Assembly (NCBI GenBank): GCA_919902625.1 | Contig: CAKKRO010000149.1 | Span: forward strand, 1 to 21,921 | DNA length: 21,921 bases | Direction of reading: 5' to 3' | Origin: Nitrosomonadaceae bacterium | Lineage (GTDB): Bacteria; Pseudomonadota; Gammaproteobacteria; Burkholderiales; Nitrosomonadaceae | In this document: one piece after another, positions 1-7,167 of the stretch | How the letters are laid out: the number at the start of each line of letters is the position of its first letter | Numbering within the stretch: position 1 is the stretch's first letter | The notes under the pieces: generated by a model | Databases searched by the model: none | What the model saw: only the letters and a program-made list of their open reading frames with translations | What the model was told of the DNA's origin: nothing | Program-made: the position numbers and the translations under genes

Positions 1-55
1 GAGCAGCTGATTTGTAATCAGAAGGTCCCGAGTTCGATTCTTGGTGTCGGCACCA
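1..55 (+). tRNA. tRNA-Thr (anticodon UGU), 3' part only
   Basis: Only the 3' part of the gene is inside the window. The anticodon loop reads TTTGTAA between CTGA and TCAG arms, which gives anticodon TGT for threonine ACA codons. The T-arm follows (CCGAG, loop TTCGATT, CTTGG), then the 3' acceptor strand TGTCGGC, discriminator A and an encoded CCA at 53-55. The D-arm and 5' acceptor strand lie before base 1, so the fold was not checked in full. The gene borders an AT-rich stretch of unfamiliar genes. tRNA 3' ends are common integration sites, but I found no second copy of this end in the window. Confidence 0.93.
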
Positions 56-272
56 ATAAAAACAATGACTTATGAATATTTTTGTTGGTGTTTTTGGTGT
101 TGTGCAGACGGTATGTAGACAATGTGGGAATATAGTTGCTCGATTGTCAGGGAGGATTGGGATGTGTATGAGTTTTAGGTTTTTCGTATAGAAATTATGC
201 TATTTCTACGTGTTGTTATAAAGCAACTTCTTTTACTTTTAAGAATTAGGGACTCAATAAAATAGAAATAAA

Positions 273-767
273 ATGAAGATCCATGTAAATTGCTGGTTAT
301 ACACAATTATTACAACTTTTTTTTTGATGTTTCTTACCTATGGAGTAGAATCACTTTTAGGTAAGTGGAGTGATATTAATGTGCATTTTGCAATTATTAC
401 TGACCATGTTTTGGGGAAAGCAGGGCTGCAAGGATTAGTTCACAAAACGACGATTGTAATACTTATTCTCGTAATAGAGGAAGTTTGCTTTTATAAGTTT
501 TTTTTAACAAACTCGAGGTCTTGGGTAGATAATAACAGTAAGATATTTATTATTATATTGCTAGCGTTATCATTGTATCCTTATGGTTATCTGTATCTTG
601 AGGCAAATCAAGCTGATTTGATTGTATCCGAACATGTTTTTCATCAATCCGTGGCTTTTCTCATTATTGTTAGTATTGTAATATTAAGATATTTAACGAA
701 GTTAACGGCTTATAGATACTATCGGAATTCGCTTGACAATCTTGTAGTCAACAGCAAAGAGAAGTAA
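273..767 (+). CDS. Small multi-pass membrane protein, unknown function
   Basis: I do not recognise this 164-residue protein. It has about four hydrophobic segments, near residues 8-26, 58-80, 90-108 and 125-145, and a short charged C-terminal tail, so it should sit in the inner membrane. An EE pair lies in the second segment (VIEEVCFYK). This faintly recalls the first motif of CPBP/CAAX-type membrane proteases, but the rest of that signature is not convincing. Base composition is clearly AT-rich compared with the genes from 2484 onwards, with a run of nine T at 317-325 early in the frame. The start is weakly supported: only GGGA lies upstream and it is distant. It is read in the same direction as the next gene, 127 bp away or more, and probably belongs to acquired DNA. 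Confidence 0.6.
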   Translation: MKIHVNCWLYTIITTFFLMFLTYGVESLLGKWSDINVHFAIITDHVLGKAGLQGLVHKTTIVILILVIEEVCFYKFFLTNSRSWVDNNSKIFIIILLALSLYPYGYLYLEANQADLIVSEHVFHQSVAFLIIVSIVILRYLTKLTAYRYYRNSLDNLVVNSKEK

Positions 768-900
768 ATTTCTTAATTGAATTTTTTGTAAAAAAGTCTA
801 TTGCGCAAATGAAACAGCAATTAGAAATTCAGATTTAAAAAAACAAATTAATATTCATTTGTTTAATATATAGCAGAATAAATTATAGAAGGGGATGATG

Positions 901-1497
901 ATGATGTTTATCGCTGCAGCAGTTGCTTTTTTTATTTTTGGTTTAATCTATTATCATTTCTCCTCAGAAAAAAATAAAAACACTCTTGGGCTAAACATTG
1001 AAGCAGAAGCTGCTTTAGCAGGAGATATTAGGACAGATGTTCCGAGTTACAATCTTGATATTTACCCTCAGAAAATTTTTACAAAAAGAAATATAGTGTT
1101 TAGAACTCCACAAAAAGATTATTTGCTAGACGAAAATTTATCTTTAGTAATTGCTGAAGGTGATTCAATGGAGTTCTATGGAATACAGCCTGGCGATATG
1201 ATTTTGCTTGAAAATCACCCCAAAAAAATTGAAGAGAATGATGTGATCACTATACGATTACCGAATGATCATCCTAAATATCCCAATCTATTAAAACTAA
1301 GATCCTTTGTGAGATATGAAAAAGGTGAAGATGGACTTCTTTATGCAATTGTTAAGAAGTACGATAAAGTACAACAGAAAGAGGTTTTATCAGAAGATAA
1401 ACATCCTGTTGTCAATATAACTGGAAAAATGATTGCAGCATTTGATGGTAATATTATTGGGGGAATTATCTCTAAAGAACCTACATGCATTCATTGA
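901..1497 (+). CDS. Membrane-anchored S24/S26 (LexA-like) peptidase-like protein
   Basis: The protein has about 198 residues and one N-terminal membrane helix (about residues 3-18), followed by a soluble domain. Around residues 86-103 it carries EGDSM, then GIQPGDMILLE. This is the Ser-Met plus G-I-x-x-GD pattern of the LexA/UmuD/signal-peptidase fold. Ser89 would be the nucleophile. Lys132 in LLKLRSF is a candidate general base, 43 residues downstream; LexA and UmuD have about 37. There are four ATG codons in a row (895, 898, 901, 904). AAGGGG ends at 894, so the third or fourth ATG is best spaced and I chose 901; starting at 895 adds two Met. No helix-turn-helix is visible, so it is not an ordinary repressor. 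Function is unknown; it could be a processing protease or a membrane-tethered self-cleaving protein. Confidence 0.7.
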   Translation: MMFIAAAVAFFIFGLIYYHFSSEKNKNTLGLNIEAEAALAGDIRTDVPSYNLDIYPQKIFTKRNIVFRTPQKDYLLDENLSLVIAEGDSMEFYGIQPGDMILLENHPKKIEENDVITIRLPNDHPKYPNLLKLRSFVRYEKGEDGLLYAIVKKYDKVQQKEVLSEDKHPVVNITGKMIAAFDGNIIGGIISKEPTCIH

Positions 1498-1540
1498 GAA
1501 ATCTTTGTCAGAGGAAATATATTCCGTACAGATTAACAGA

Positions 1541-1604
1541 GCTCCAAGGCGGCTGCGCCGCAAATGCGGCCTCGCGGTCGCTCCCGCTCAAACATAACGG
1601 CTAA
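1541..1604. repeat. GC-rich island with overlapping alternative hairpins
   Basis: A GC-rich block lies inside AT-rich intergenic DNA between two convergent genes. GCGGC (1549-1553), GCCGC (1557-1561) and GCGGC (1566-1570) are alternately complementary, so the middle arm can pair with either neighbour in two exclusive hairpins with loops TGC and AAAT. No T-run follows on either strand, so it is not a standard intrinsic terminator. It may be a dispersed repeat or the scar of a mobile element. I see no other copy in the window. Confidence 0.5.
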
Positions 1605-1674
1605 AAACTTCTGTTTCAGTAATGGTGTACATTGTTTATGTTACGGCAATGCCGTATTAGATCAAGATAATTTG

Positions 1675-2325
1675 TTACTCCAATATATAGTCTATATTTG
1701 ATATCGGAATGAGTATCTTGGGTTTATCTAGTGCCGCTTCATTAAAAGAAGGTAGTACTGTTTCTTGGAATGGAATTATTGAGTTTGTTGATCCACTCGT
1801 ATGGGTAAATCCTCTATTGTGTATTATTCTCTTTAAGTTAAATGAGAAGGTTTGAGGATTAAATTCCAATATTAAGGTATTCGTGACTGCCAATATCTGG
1901 CTAGTACTAAATGATGAAAATGGATTTCTTCTAGCACTTAGGTCAGTAAATATTGAACTGACAACAATCACTAAGTCTTGTTCGTTAAAATAAGCTGTCG
2001 CATTAATTGATTCTAATGGTTTAGGCAGGCCATCTAATGCTGGGATTCCAGAGTATCCTACAGCAGTTGCGCTATCGATACATACATTGTGATTATTGTT
2101 GATAAAGCGAGGAATGCCCCCCGTTAAACTTAAATGGAATATGCCATTTCCGACATCCTCAATAACTTCAAATCTGCTTTGTACTACTGTTTCTTTTGGA
2201 GTAGGATCATTCGCATCAATGGCACTTAGACATTCAAATCCGGTATATACAATGGTTATTCCGAAAACATTGCTTTGAAATAGGAAAGAAAATAATGTAA
2301 ACGTCAGTAATCGCATTATTCTCAT
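1675..2325 (-). CDS. Secreted protein of unknown function
   Basis: This 216-residue protein starts with a clear signal peptide: a basic start (MRIMR), a hydrophobic core, and probable cleavage near residue 22 after NVFG. The mature part is rich in Ser, Thr, Asn and Ile, has only two obvious cysteines (CLSA and VCID), and looks like a beta-rich exported protein. I recognise no family. The start is supported by AGGGGA five to six bases before the ATG. It lies on the same strand as the sphingolipid-type operon and 158 bp downstream of it, with a hairpin plus T-run (2341-2364) just before its ribosome site. Either it depends on read-through or its promoter overlaps that hairpin. Composition is AT-richer than the operon. 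It could be a lineage-specific exported protein. Confidence 0.65.
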   Translation of the reverse strand: MRIMRLLTFTLFSFLFQSNVFGITIVYTGFECLSAIDANDPTPKETVVQSRFEVIEDVGNGIFHLSLTGGIPRFINNNHNVCIDSATAVGYSGIPALDGLPKPLESINATAYFNEQDLVIVVSSIFTDLSARRNPFSSFSTSQILAVTNTLILEFNPQTFSFNLKRIIHNRGFTHTSGSTNSIIPFQETVLPSFNEAALDKPKILIPISNIDYILE

Positions 2326-2340
2326 CGCATTCCCCTTGAT

Positions 2341-2364
2341 AAAAGGCCATGCTAGGTTTGGCCT
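2341..2364 (-). terminator. Putative intrinsic terminator after the spt operon
   Basis: Read on the minus strand, AGGCCA (2364-2359) pairs with TGGCCT (2349-2344) around a 9-base loop and is followed by TTT. It lies about 120 bp past the stop of the synthase gene. The stem is only six pairs and the T-run is short, so efficiency is uncertain. It sits about 16-20 bases before the next minus-strand start codon, so it could instead act as a leader hairpin for that gene. Confidence 0.4.
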
Positions 2365-2483
2365 GTCTTAATATGCAGAAATCAATTTATAAGTAGCCCG
2401 TCATCCCTTGATCAGTTTTTTTGTGCAGATACGACAAGTGCAAATGCAGAAAATTAATTTCTCTTTTTAGTAGCAGTGCTTTC

Positions 2484-3671
2484 TTACGAACATACCATGC
2501 TATGTAGTTTGGAAAAGGTCTCACCGACATATTTGATTTGTTCGGTCGTATGAGCAGCATTTACGCTGCAGCGTACCAGTGATTTACCTTCCGGTGCCGC
2601 TGGCGGCAGTATTAAATTCACGTAAATATTATGTTCAAGCAAATTTTTCCAAAGTAAGAGCGCCTGTTGTGGCGTATCAAGAATGGCCGCAATTACTGGG
2701 CCAGGGTCTGGGCCGAGCGTGTAGCCAGCTTCTTTGAGTTGTGAATAGAGCTGGGTTGAATTGTTCCATAATTGTTTGCGTAAATTATTTCCTTTGCGTA
2801 ACAATTCTAAAGCAGCCCGGGTTGAGGCAATAGTAGCGGGGGATGGTGATGCCGTAAAAATATACGGGTGACTGACATAGCGTAATTGTTCAAGTTGCGG
2901 ATGATTACTCACACAAAATCCACCAATACTACATAAGCTTTTGCTAAAAGTACCCGTAATAAAATCAACTTCGTTTAATAAACCGGTCTTTTCTACAAGA
3001 CCTTGACCGGTTTCTCCCAGTACTCCCAATGAATGCGCCTCATCAAGGAGTAAAATACAGTTATATGTATTTTTCAATTTTACAATTTCAGCCAAGGGTG
3101 CTTGATCCCCAAGCATGCTGTAAATACCCTCGGCAATGATCAGCGTAGTTTCGACACGATTACCCAGTCGCCGTAAACGCTTTTCCATATCAGCCATATC
3201 ATTATGTTTAAAGCGGATGATATCTGCGCCACTTAGAATGCAGCCATCATAGATACTTGCATGGGAGTCGCCATCAATTAACACAGTATCTCCGGGGCCT
3301 ACCAGACCTGAAATAGTGCCCAGGTTGGCTTGATAGCCGGTAGTAAAGACAATGGCAGAACTACATTGATAAAAGTCAGCAAATTCTCTTTCGAGGGCGC
3401 GGTGGCCGAAATAACTGCCATTCGCCATCCGGGAACCTGTGGTACCGGTGCCTTCCTTGTCGATGGCTTCATGGGCTGCCTGAATACATTCAGGGGCAAA
3501 GGTTAATCCTAAGTAGTTATTCGTGCCAAGAAGGAGTACGCGACGATCTCCAATCCTAGCCTCAGTAGCCGAATAAACTTCTTCTATCGGGATACCAAAG
3601 GCACCAACCCCATTGGGTAGAAGTGCTTTTCTCGCAGCAGCAGCTGCATCTAGCTTTTCAAGTAAATTCAT
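2484..3671 (-). CDS. spt: Serine palmitoyltransferase-type alpha-oxoamine synthase
   Basis: This is a PLP-dependent fold-type I enzyme of the alpha-oxoamine synthase family (395 residues, usual length). The family condenses an amino acid with an acyl thioester and releases CO2. The PLP lysine is K244 in GTFSKSLCSIGG, the form I associate with serine palmitoyltransferases. D210 and H213 in LLLDEAHS and H137 in DGDSH occupy the PLP-binding positions. They are offset by a constant 21-22 residues from the Sphingomonas enzyme (H159, D231, H234, K265, from memory). Expected reaction: acyl-ACP or acyl-CoA plus L-serine to a 3-keto long-chain base, in the cytosol. Its ATG overlaps the stop of the ACP gene (TGATG), so the two are translationally coupled. 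Alternatives in the same family are Kbl, BioF and CqsA-type autoinducer synthases. The FAAL/ACP/reductase neighbours favour the sphingolipid role. Confidence 0.88.
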   Translation of the reverse strand: MNLLEKLDAAAAARKALLPNGVGAFGIPIEEVYSATEARIGDRRVLLLGTNNYLGLTFAPECIQAAHEAIDKEGTGTTGSRMANGSYFGHRALEREFADFYQCSSAIVFTTGYQANLGTISGLVGPGDTVLIDGDSHASIYDGCILSGADIIRFKHNDMADMEKRLRRLGNRVETTLIIAEGIYSMLGDQAPLAEIVKLKNTYNCILLLDEAHSLGVLGETGQGLVEKTGLLNEVDFITGTFSKSLCSIGGFCVSNHPQLEQLRYVSHPYIFTASPSPATIASTRAALELLRKGNNLRKQLWNNSTQLYSQLKEAGYTLGPDPGPVIAAILDTPQQALLLWKNLLEHNIYVNLILPPAAPEGKSLVRCSVNAAHTTEQIKYVGETFSKLHSMVCS

Positions 3672-3925
3672 CAGGATGCGGATTTTATTTTGTGTACCAA
3701 GTCAACCAGCTCGCGAACAGTGTGAATATCTGTCAGTGCATTAATGGGGATTGAAACATCGAAAGTATCTTCAATCTCCATAATTAGGTTGAGTAGTTTA
3801 ATTGAATCAATAGATAGCTGGCTAATTAGGTTTGTTTCAGGGGTAATTTGAGTATCGGAATTAGTTACGCTGGCCAGGCGATCGCATAGTAGTTGCATGA
3901 TCTCATCATAATTACTTTCAGTCAT
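3671..3925 (-). CDS. Dedicated acyl carrier protein
   Basis: A small acidic protein (84 residues) with the four-helix ACP pattern. Ser41 in SIDSIKLLNLI is the 4'-phosphopantetheine site at the start of helix II, in the usual D-S-x-x-L setting. It should carry the acyl chain as a thioester in the cytosol. It is not the general fatty-acid AcpP, which normally has DSLDTVEL around this serine and sits next to fabF. Its place between the synthase and the reductase, overlapping the synthase start, indicates that it hands acyl chains loaded by the adjacent ligase to the synthase. It corresponds in position to the specialised ACP of the Caulobacter ceramide cluster (established by analogy, from memory). 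Confidence 0.88.
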   Translation of the reverse strand: MTESNYDEIMQLLCDRLASVTNSDTQITPETNLISQLSIDSIKLLNLIMEIEDTFDVSIPINALTDIHTVRELVDLVHKIKSAS

Positions 3926-3954
3926 AGATCGATTCAGAATAGTTAATTTTAAGG

Positions 3955-4863
3955 TTAGATTACTTCAGATAATACATCTTGTAAACGAATACTAGGTTGC
4001 CATGTAGGAAGCGCATGAGTTAAGGGTGTATTATCACATACCCAGTCGTTATGTTGTAATTCATTAACTTTTTCTGGAGTCAACATAGGGGAATAGTGGA
4101 ATAGACGAGAGGACCATAGATTTAATAAAGCAATGCTTCGGATTAGTTGATTCGGTATAGTAATACAGTGAACAGGGCGCTTCCATACTTGTTGTGCCAA
4201 AACGGATAAGCTCTGGTAACTGTATCCACCCGGCATGCCGTCATCCAGTTCAAAGATTCCATTGATCAATGTATTGGAAAGCCAGATTTGAATAGCTGAA
4301 ACTAAGTCATATACATGTATTAATCCAAATCGATTATGAATTTCTCCAACTACAGGAAGTAATCCACGATGCATCGCTTGAAAAAGTGGCTTTATCTCCT
4401 TATCTCCGGGGCCATAAACAGCAGTGGGCCGGAATACTGTCCATTGTAATTCGCTCGAATACTCAATTAGTTGTTGTTCAGATAGATACTTGCTTTGAGC
4501 ATACCATGATAATTCGGGCTGTCTTGCAGCTAATGAAGAGATGAGCAGGAAGCGGGGAGATTGTTTATTTTCAGTAATGGCGCGTAAAAGATTTTTAGTG
4601 CCTTCGATATTTGTATGTGCAAATTCTTGAAAAGAATTTCCTCTTACGGTTGCGGCACAGTGAATGACAAACGCTACATCATTAACTAAATGATGTAGCG
4701 CGGTTAAATCACCTAGATCACCATGAATCCATTGTATGGACTCGCCGCTAGGACGCTGTGACCGTGTAAGTGCACGAACTGTCCATCCGTCGCCAATCAG
4801 TCTTTGCACCAATACATTGCCAATGAAACCAGTAGCGCCTGTTACAGCGACTAATTTTGGCAT
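3955..4863 (-). CDS. cerR: Extended SDR, NAD-dependent epimerase/reductase, CerR-like
   Basis: A 302-residue extended short-chain dehydrogenase. The N-terminus carries the Rossmann motif GATGFIG (residues 9-15). The catalytic set is Ser109/110, Tyr121 and Lys125 (YAQSK). The C-terminal half is the variable substrate domain. In ceramide clusters the protein at this position is annotated as an NAD-epimerase but reduces the 3-keto group of the sphingoid intermediate; I assign that role by operon context, not by a specific motif. It lies 6 bp after the ligase gene and 29 bp before the ACP gene, all on one strand. An alternative is a sugar-nucleotide or 3-beta-hydroxysteroid-type dehydrogenase, but nothing else here makes such a substrate. 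Confidence 0.78.
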   Translation of the reverse strand: MPKLVAVTGATGFIGNVLVQRLIGDGWTVRALTRSQRPSGESIQWIHGDLGDLTALHHLVNDVAFVIHCAATVRGNSFQEFAHTNIEGTKNLLRAITENKQSPRFLLISSLAARQPELSWYAQSKYLSEQQLIEYSSELQWTVFRPTAVYGPGDKEIKPLFQAMHRGLLPVVGEIHNRFGLIHVYDLVSAIQIWLSNTLINGIFELDDGMPGGYSYQSLSVLAQQVWKRPVHCITIPNQLIRSIALLNLWSSRLFHYSPMLTPEKVNELQHNDWVCDNTPLTHALPTWQPSIRLQDVLSEVI

Positions 4864-4869
4864 ATTTTC

Positions 4870-6693
4870 TTATCTATCGCCTGATTCTACAACAGATAGT
4901 TGACCTGTTAGATTTGTTCTCTGAATATAACCTTGCCGTGCTGCAAAACGCGAAAGTTTTCCAGACGAGGTTCGTGGTAACGTGTGTGGTGGAACCAATT
5001 CAACAACACAGTTGACACCAAATGCCATATAAACAAGCTGCTGTAATCTGGTAGTCAATGATTGCCTTTCTGTCGTAGATGTCAGTCTGCATTCAATGAC
5101 TAATACAATGGTCGTTGTTCCATCTTCATCATTAACCCCGAATGCCGAAGCTTCGCGTGATCTCACTTCCGGTTGCTGCTCCGCCAATTCTTCTATGTCT
5201 TGTGCACGAATATTACGTCCATTGACAATAATGACATCGGTACGGCGCCCGGTGATATATAAATCACCTTCAAAGAGAAAACCAATGTCTCCAGTATCCA
5301 GCCAATTCCCGGATTTTAGCGCTTTGTTAGTTTCTTCTGGATTGTTGTAATAACCCGTCATTACACTGTTGCCATGTACTAAAACACTGCCAACCATCAT
5401 TTCAGATAATTGCTGACCATCCTCATCAACGATTTTAGCGATGTGCCCTGGTAATGGACGACCACAATTTACAAATTCATTTTGTTTGCGCCCATCAGCC
5501 TGTAATCGAACAGCTATCCTTTTGTCGATAAGCGTTTTGCTATCTACTTGTATGCTTTTGCATCCTTTGCCAATTTTTGAGAAAGTAACGGCAAGGGTTG
5601 ATTCTGCGAGACCGTAACACGGCAAAAAGGCACTTTCATCGAAACCCGCTGATGCAAATTTTTCTGCAAAGTTTCTTAGAGTTTCTGGACGAATCATTTC
5701 AGCGCCAATGCCAGCAGCTCGCCAGCAGCTGAGATCCAGTTCTTTTAGATCGGATTCCCTTACACGCAGAGTGCAAAGTTTAAGGCCAAAGGGTTGACTG
5801 AATGCAACGGTGCAACGATTGCGGCTAATTAAACGCAACCATTGTAAGGGTCGTATTGCAAAATCCCGTGTTGCTAAATAGTCAACAGAGATTTGTGTAA
5901 CCATCGGCGCTAAGACCAGTCCAACTAATCCCATATCGTGATAAAAGGGTAACCACGATGCAGAACGATCATCAGGTTTTATTTCTAATCCGTTACAGAC
6001 AATACCTTGCAAATTGCACATCAAAGCGCGTTCAGTAATGACTACACCCCTCGGTGTTTTTGTACTGCCGGATGTAAATTGCAAGTATGCAGTTTCATCG
6101 GGATGATTGGGTTGTAATTCAATATCTTTTACAGGTAATTGATTTAACTTTCCTGGTGTTCCTACCCACTGTAAGTGACTTGTTCCTTCAGAAGCTTCTT
6201 CCAGAAAATTAATATAATCAATATTCGCGAGTGCGATACTTGCCTGACTGCTCTCAAGCATGCCTTTCAGTTGCTGAACATATATTGCATGACTGCCAAG
6301 ATTGACTGGCACAGGCATTGCAAAAGGTACTAAACCAGCATAGCGACATGCAAAAAATAATTCGATGAACTCAGGGGAGGTGTCGGCAATGATGGCTACC
6401 CGGTTACCACGGGGTAGGTCAAAACCAGATAAACGTTGAGCTAGAATACGTGCGTTCTGTCTCAGTGTGCTGTAAGGCAGAATTGAACGTAGGTTACCCT
6501 TCGCATCATAAAAGTTATATCCCGTTATTCCTTCCGCTGCATATTCTAAAGCGCTCGTTAGGGTATCAAAGCCCGCCAACTGCTGAGTTAGTGTGTTGCG
6601 TGTCGGTGTCGGTATTATTTGTGATTCGCTTGAAGGTTGAAAATCAAACGCTTGCGTTAGCGGAGCGTTCAACTTGGTTATTGTCGAACTCAA
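4870..6693 (-). CDS. Fatty acyl-AMP ligase / acyl-ACP synthetase
   Basis: An ANL-superfamily adenylating enzyme of 607 residues, the usual length for fatty acyl-AMP ligases. The phosphate-binding motif is TSGSTKTPRG (residues 207-216). Further on come YHDMGL, the GYYNNPE region, TGDIGFLFEGDLYITGR, and the hinge/C-terminal part with a late Lys in RTSSGKLSR. It should activate a fatty acid with ATP and pass the acyl group to the phosphopantetheine of the ACP encoded two genes downstream. It heads the operon, with cerR following after 6 bp. The start is TTG (6691-6693), chosen because GAGGGGAAG lies a few bases upstream and no in-frame ATG is near. In Caulobacter the matching gene encodes the acyl-ACP synthetase needed for ceramide (from memory). 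Polyketide-type lipid loading is the alternative role. Confidence 0.88.
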   Translation of the reverse strand: MSSTITKLNAPLTQAFDFQPSSESQIIPTPTRNTLTQQLAGFDTLTSALEYAAEGITGYNFYDAKGNLRSILPYSTLRQNARILAQRLSGFDLPRGNRVAIIADTSPEFIELFFACRYAGLVPFAMPVPVNLGSHAIYVQQLKGMLESSQASIALANIDYINFLEEASEGTSHLQWVGTPGKLNQLPVKDIELQPNHPDETAYLQFTSGSTKTPRGVVITERALMCNLQGIVCNGLEIKPDDRSASWLPFYHDMGLVGLVLAPMVTQISVDYLATRDFAIRPLQWLRLISRNRCTVAFSQPFGLKLCTLRVRESDLKELDLSCWRAAGIGAEMIRPETLRNFAEKFASAGFDESAFLPCYGLAESTLAVTFSKIGKGCKSIQVDSKTLIDKRIAVRLQADGRKQNEFVNCGRPLPGHIAKIVDEDGQQLSEMMVGSVLVHGNSVMTGYYNNPEETNKALKSGNWLDTGDIGFLFEGDLYITGRRTDVIIVNGRNIRAQDIEELAEQQPEVRSREASAFGVNDEDGTTTIVLVIECRLTSTTERQSLTTRLQQLVYMAFGVNCVVELVPPHTLPRTSSGKLSRFAARQGYIQRTNLTGQLSVVESGDR

Positions 6694-7167
6694 GATCTTC
6701 CCCTCGAAGTAATAGTACTTGTCATCTTGCTTTTATAGGCAAGGAATTCTGGTTGAGCGTGCCAACTCTGATTATTAATCCTTAATAATGCGCTTTTTGC
6801 TGGCTGGAAAATTTTCATTCAAACGCCTACCGCTGACATTGCTTAATAAATATAAGTGTGTCATATTTGACCACTCCGCAGCTTATATAAGGTGCTTTTT
6901 CCTGTCAAGGCAATATTCAATTGATGTTGCGCTAAAACAACAATTGTATTAATCAATTATTTTAGCTTGTTTTCCTTATTTCCGAATTGTACCGGATAAC
7001 CTATTTTGTGAGGATTTTTTAATTAATTGGAGCGCATTGAAATACAATTAATTCAGATAGGATGACAGAAATTCAATAGGGAAAATATGTCAGTGTCAGT
7101 AATGGATTAAGCACTTTAACTTAAAATTATCTATGATAGTTTCTGATACGATTTTAGCTTGGTGTGT
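6694..7167. other. Non-coding divergent region between FAAL operon and DUF3750 gene
   Basis: I find no convincing gene in these 474 bp; frames that cross it are shadows. It must hold the promoters of two divergent units. On the minus strand a TATAAA lies at 6737-6732, about 40 bp before the FAAL start, but without a good -35. On the plus strand TATGAT (7132-7137) overlaps a small inverted repeat TATC-tat-GATA (7128-7138), about 30 bp before the next start. An inverted GTCA-AATA-TGAC lies around 6860-6873. None is strong enough to call a promoter alone. Confidence 0.5.
7021..7053. repeat. Perfect 9-bp inverted repeat in the divergent region
   Basis: AATTAATTG (7021-7029) and CAATTAATT (7045-7053) are exact inverted copies separated by 15 bases. 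The arms are very AT-rich and are preceded by six T. It may be a dimeric regulator site or a transcribed hairpin. Its position about 115 bp before the DUF3750 start and about 330 bp from the FAAL start does not decide which gene it serves. Confidence 0.4.

Noticed and set aside
162..191. Nine-codon leader peptide with a GGAGG ribosome site
   Set aside because: The frame is too short to judge, and no regulatory codon pattern or attenuator hairpin follows before the gene at 273.
273..767. CPBP/CAAX-type membrane protease
   Set aside because: Only an EE pair in a membrane segment fits. The arginine of the first motif and the later His motifs are not convincing, and the protein is short.
1541..1604. 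Integron attC recombination site
   Set aside because: The GC-rich palindromic core is suggestive, but the required terminal core boxes (RYYYAAC and GTTRRRY) in proper spacing are not present, and no integrase or cassette layout is seen.
2484..3671. CAI-1-type autoinducer synthase or threonine-pathway Kbl
   Set aside because: Same enzyme family, but no sensor kinase or tdh neighbour is present and the ligase/ACP/reductase partners point to a lipid base pathway. Not fully excluded.
6738..6766. Sigma-54 promoter for the FAAL operon
   Set aside because: TGGCACG and a TTGC are present on the minus strand, but the gap between them is about 15 bases and not the required 4.
4870..6785. Plus-strand frames opposite the ligase gene (such as 5096-5350 and 6450-6785)
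   Set aside because: They are antisense shadows of a well-supported enzyme gene and have low-complexity, non-family sequences.
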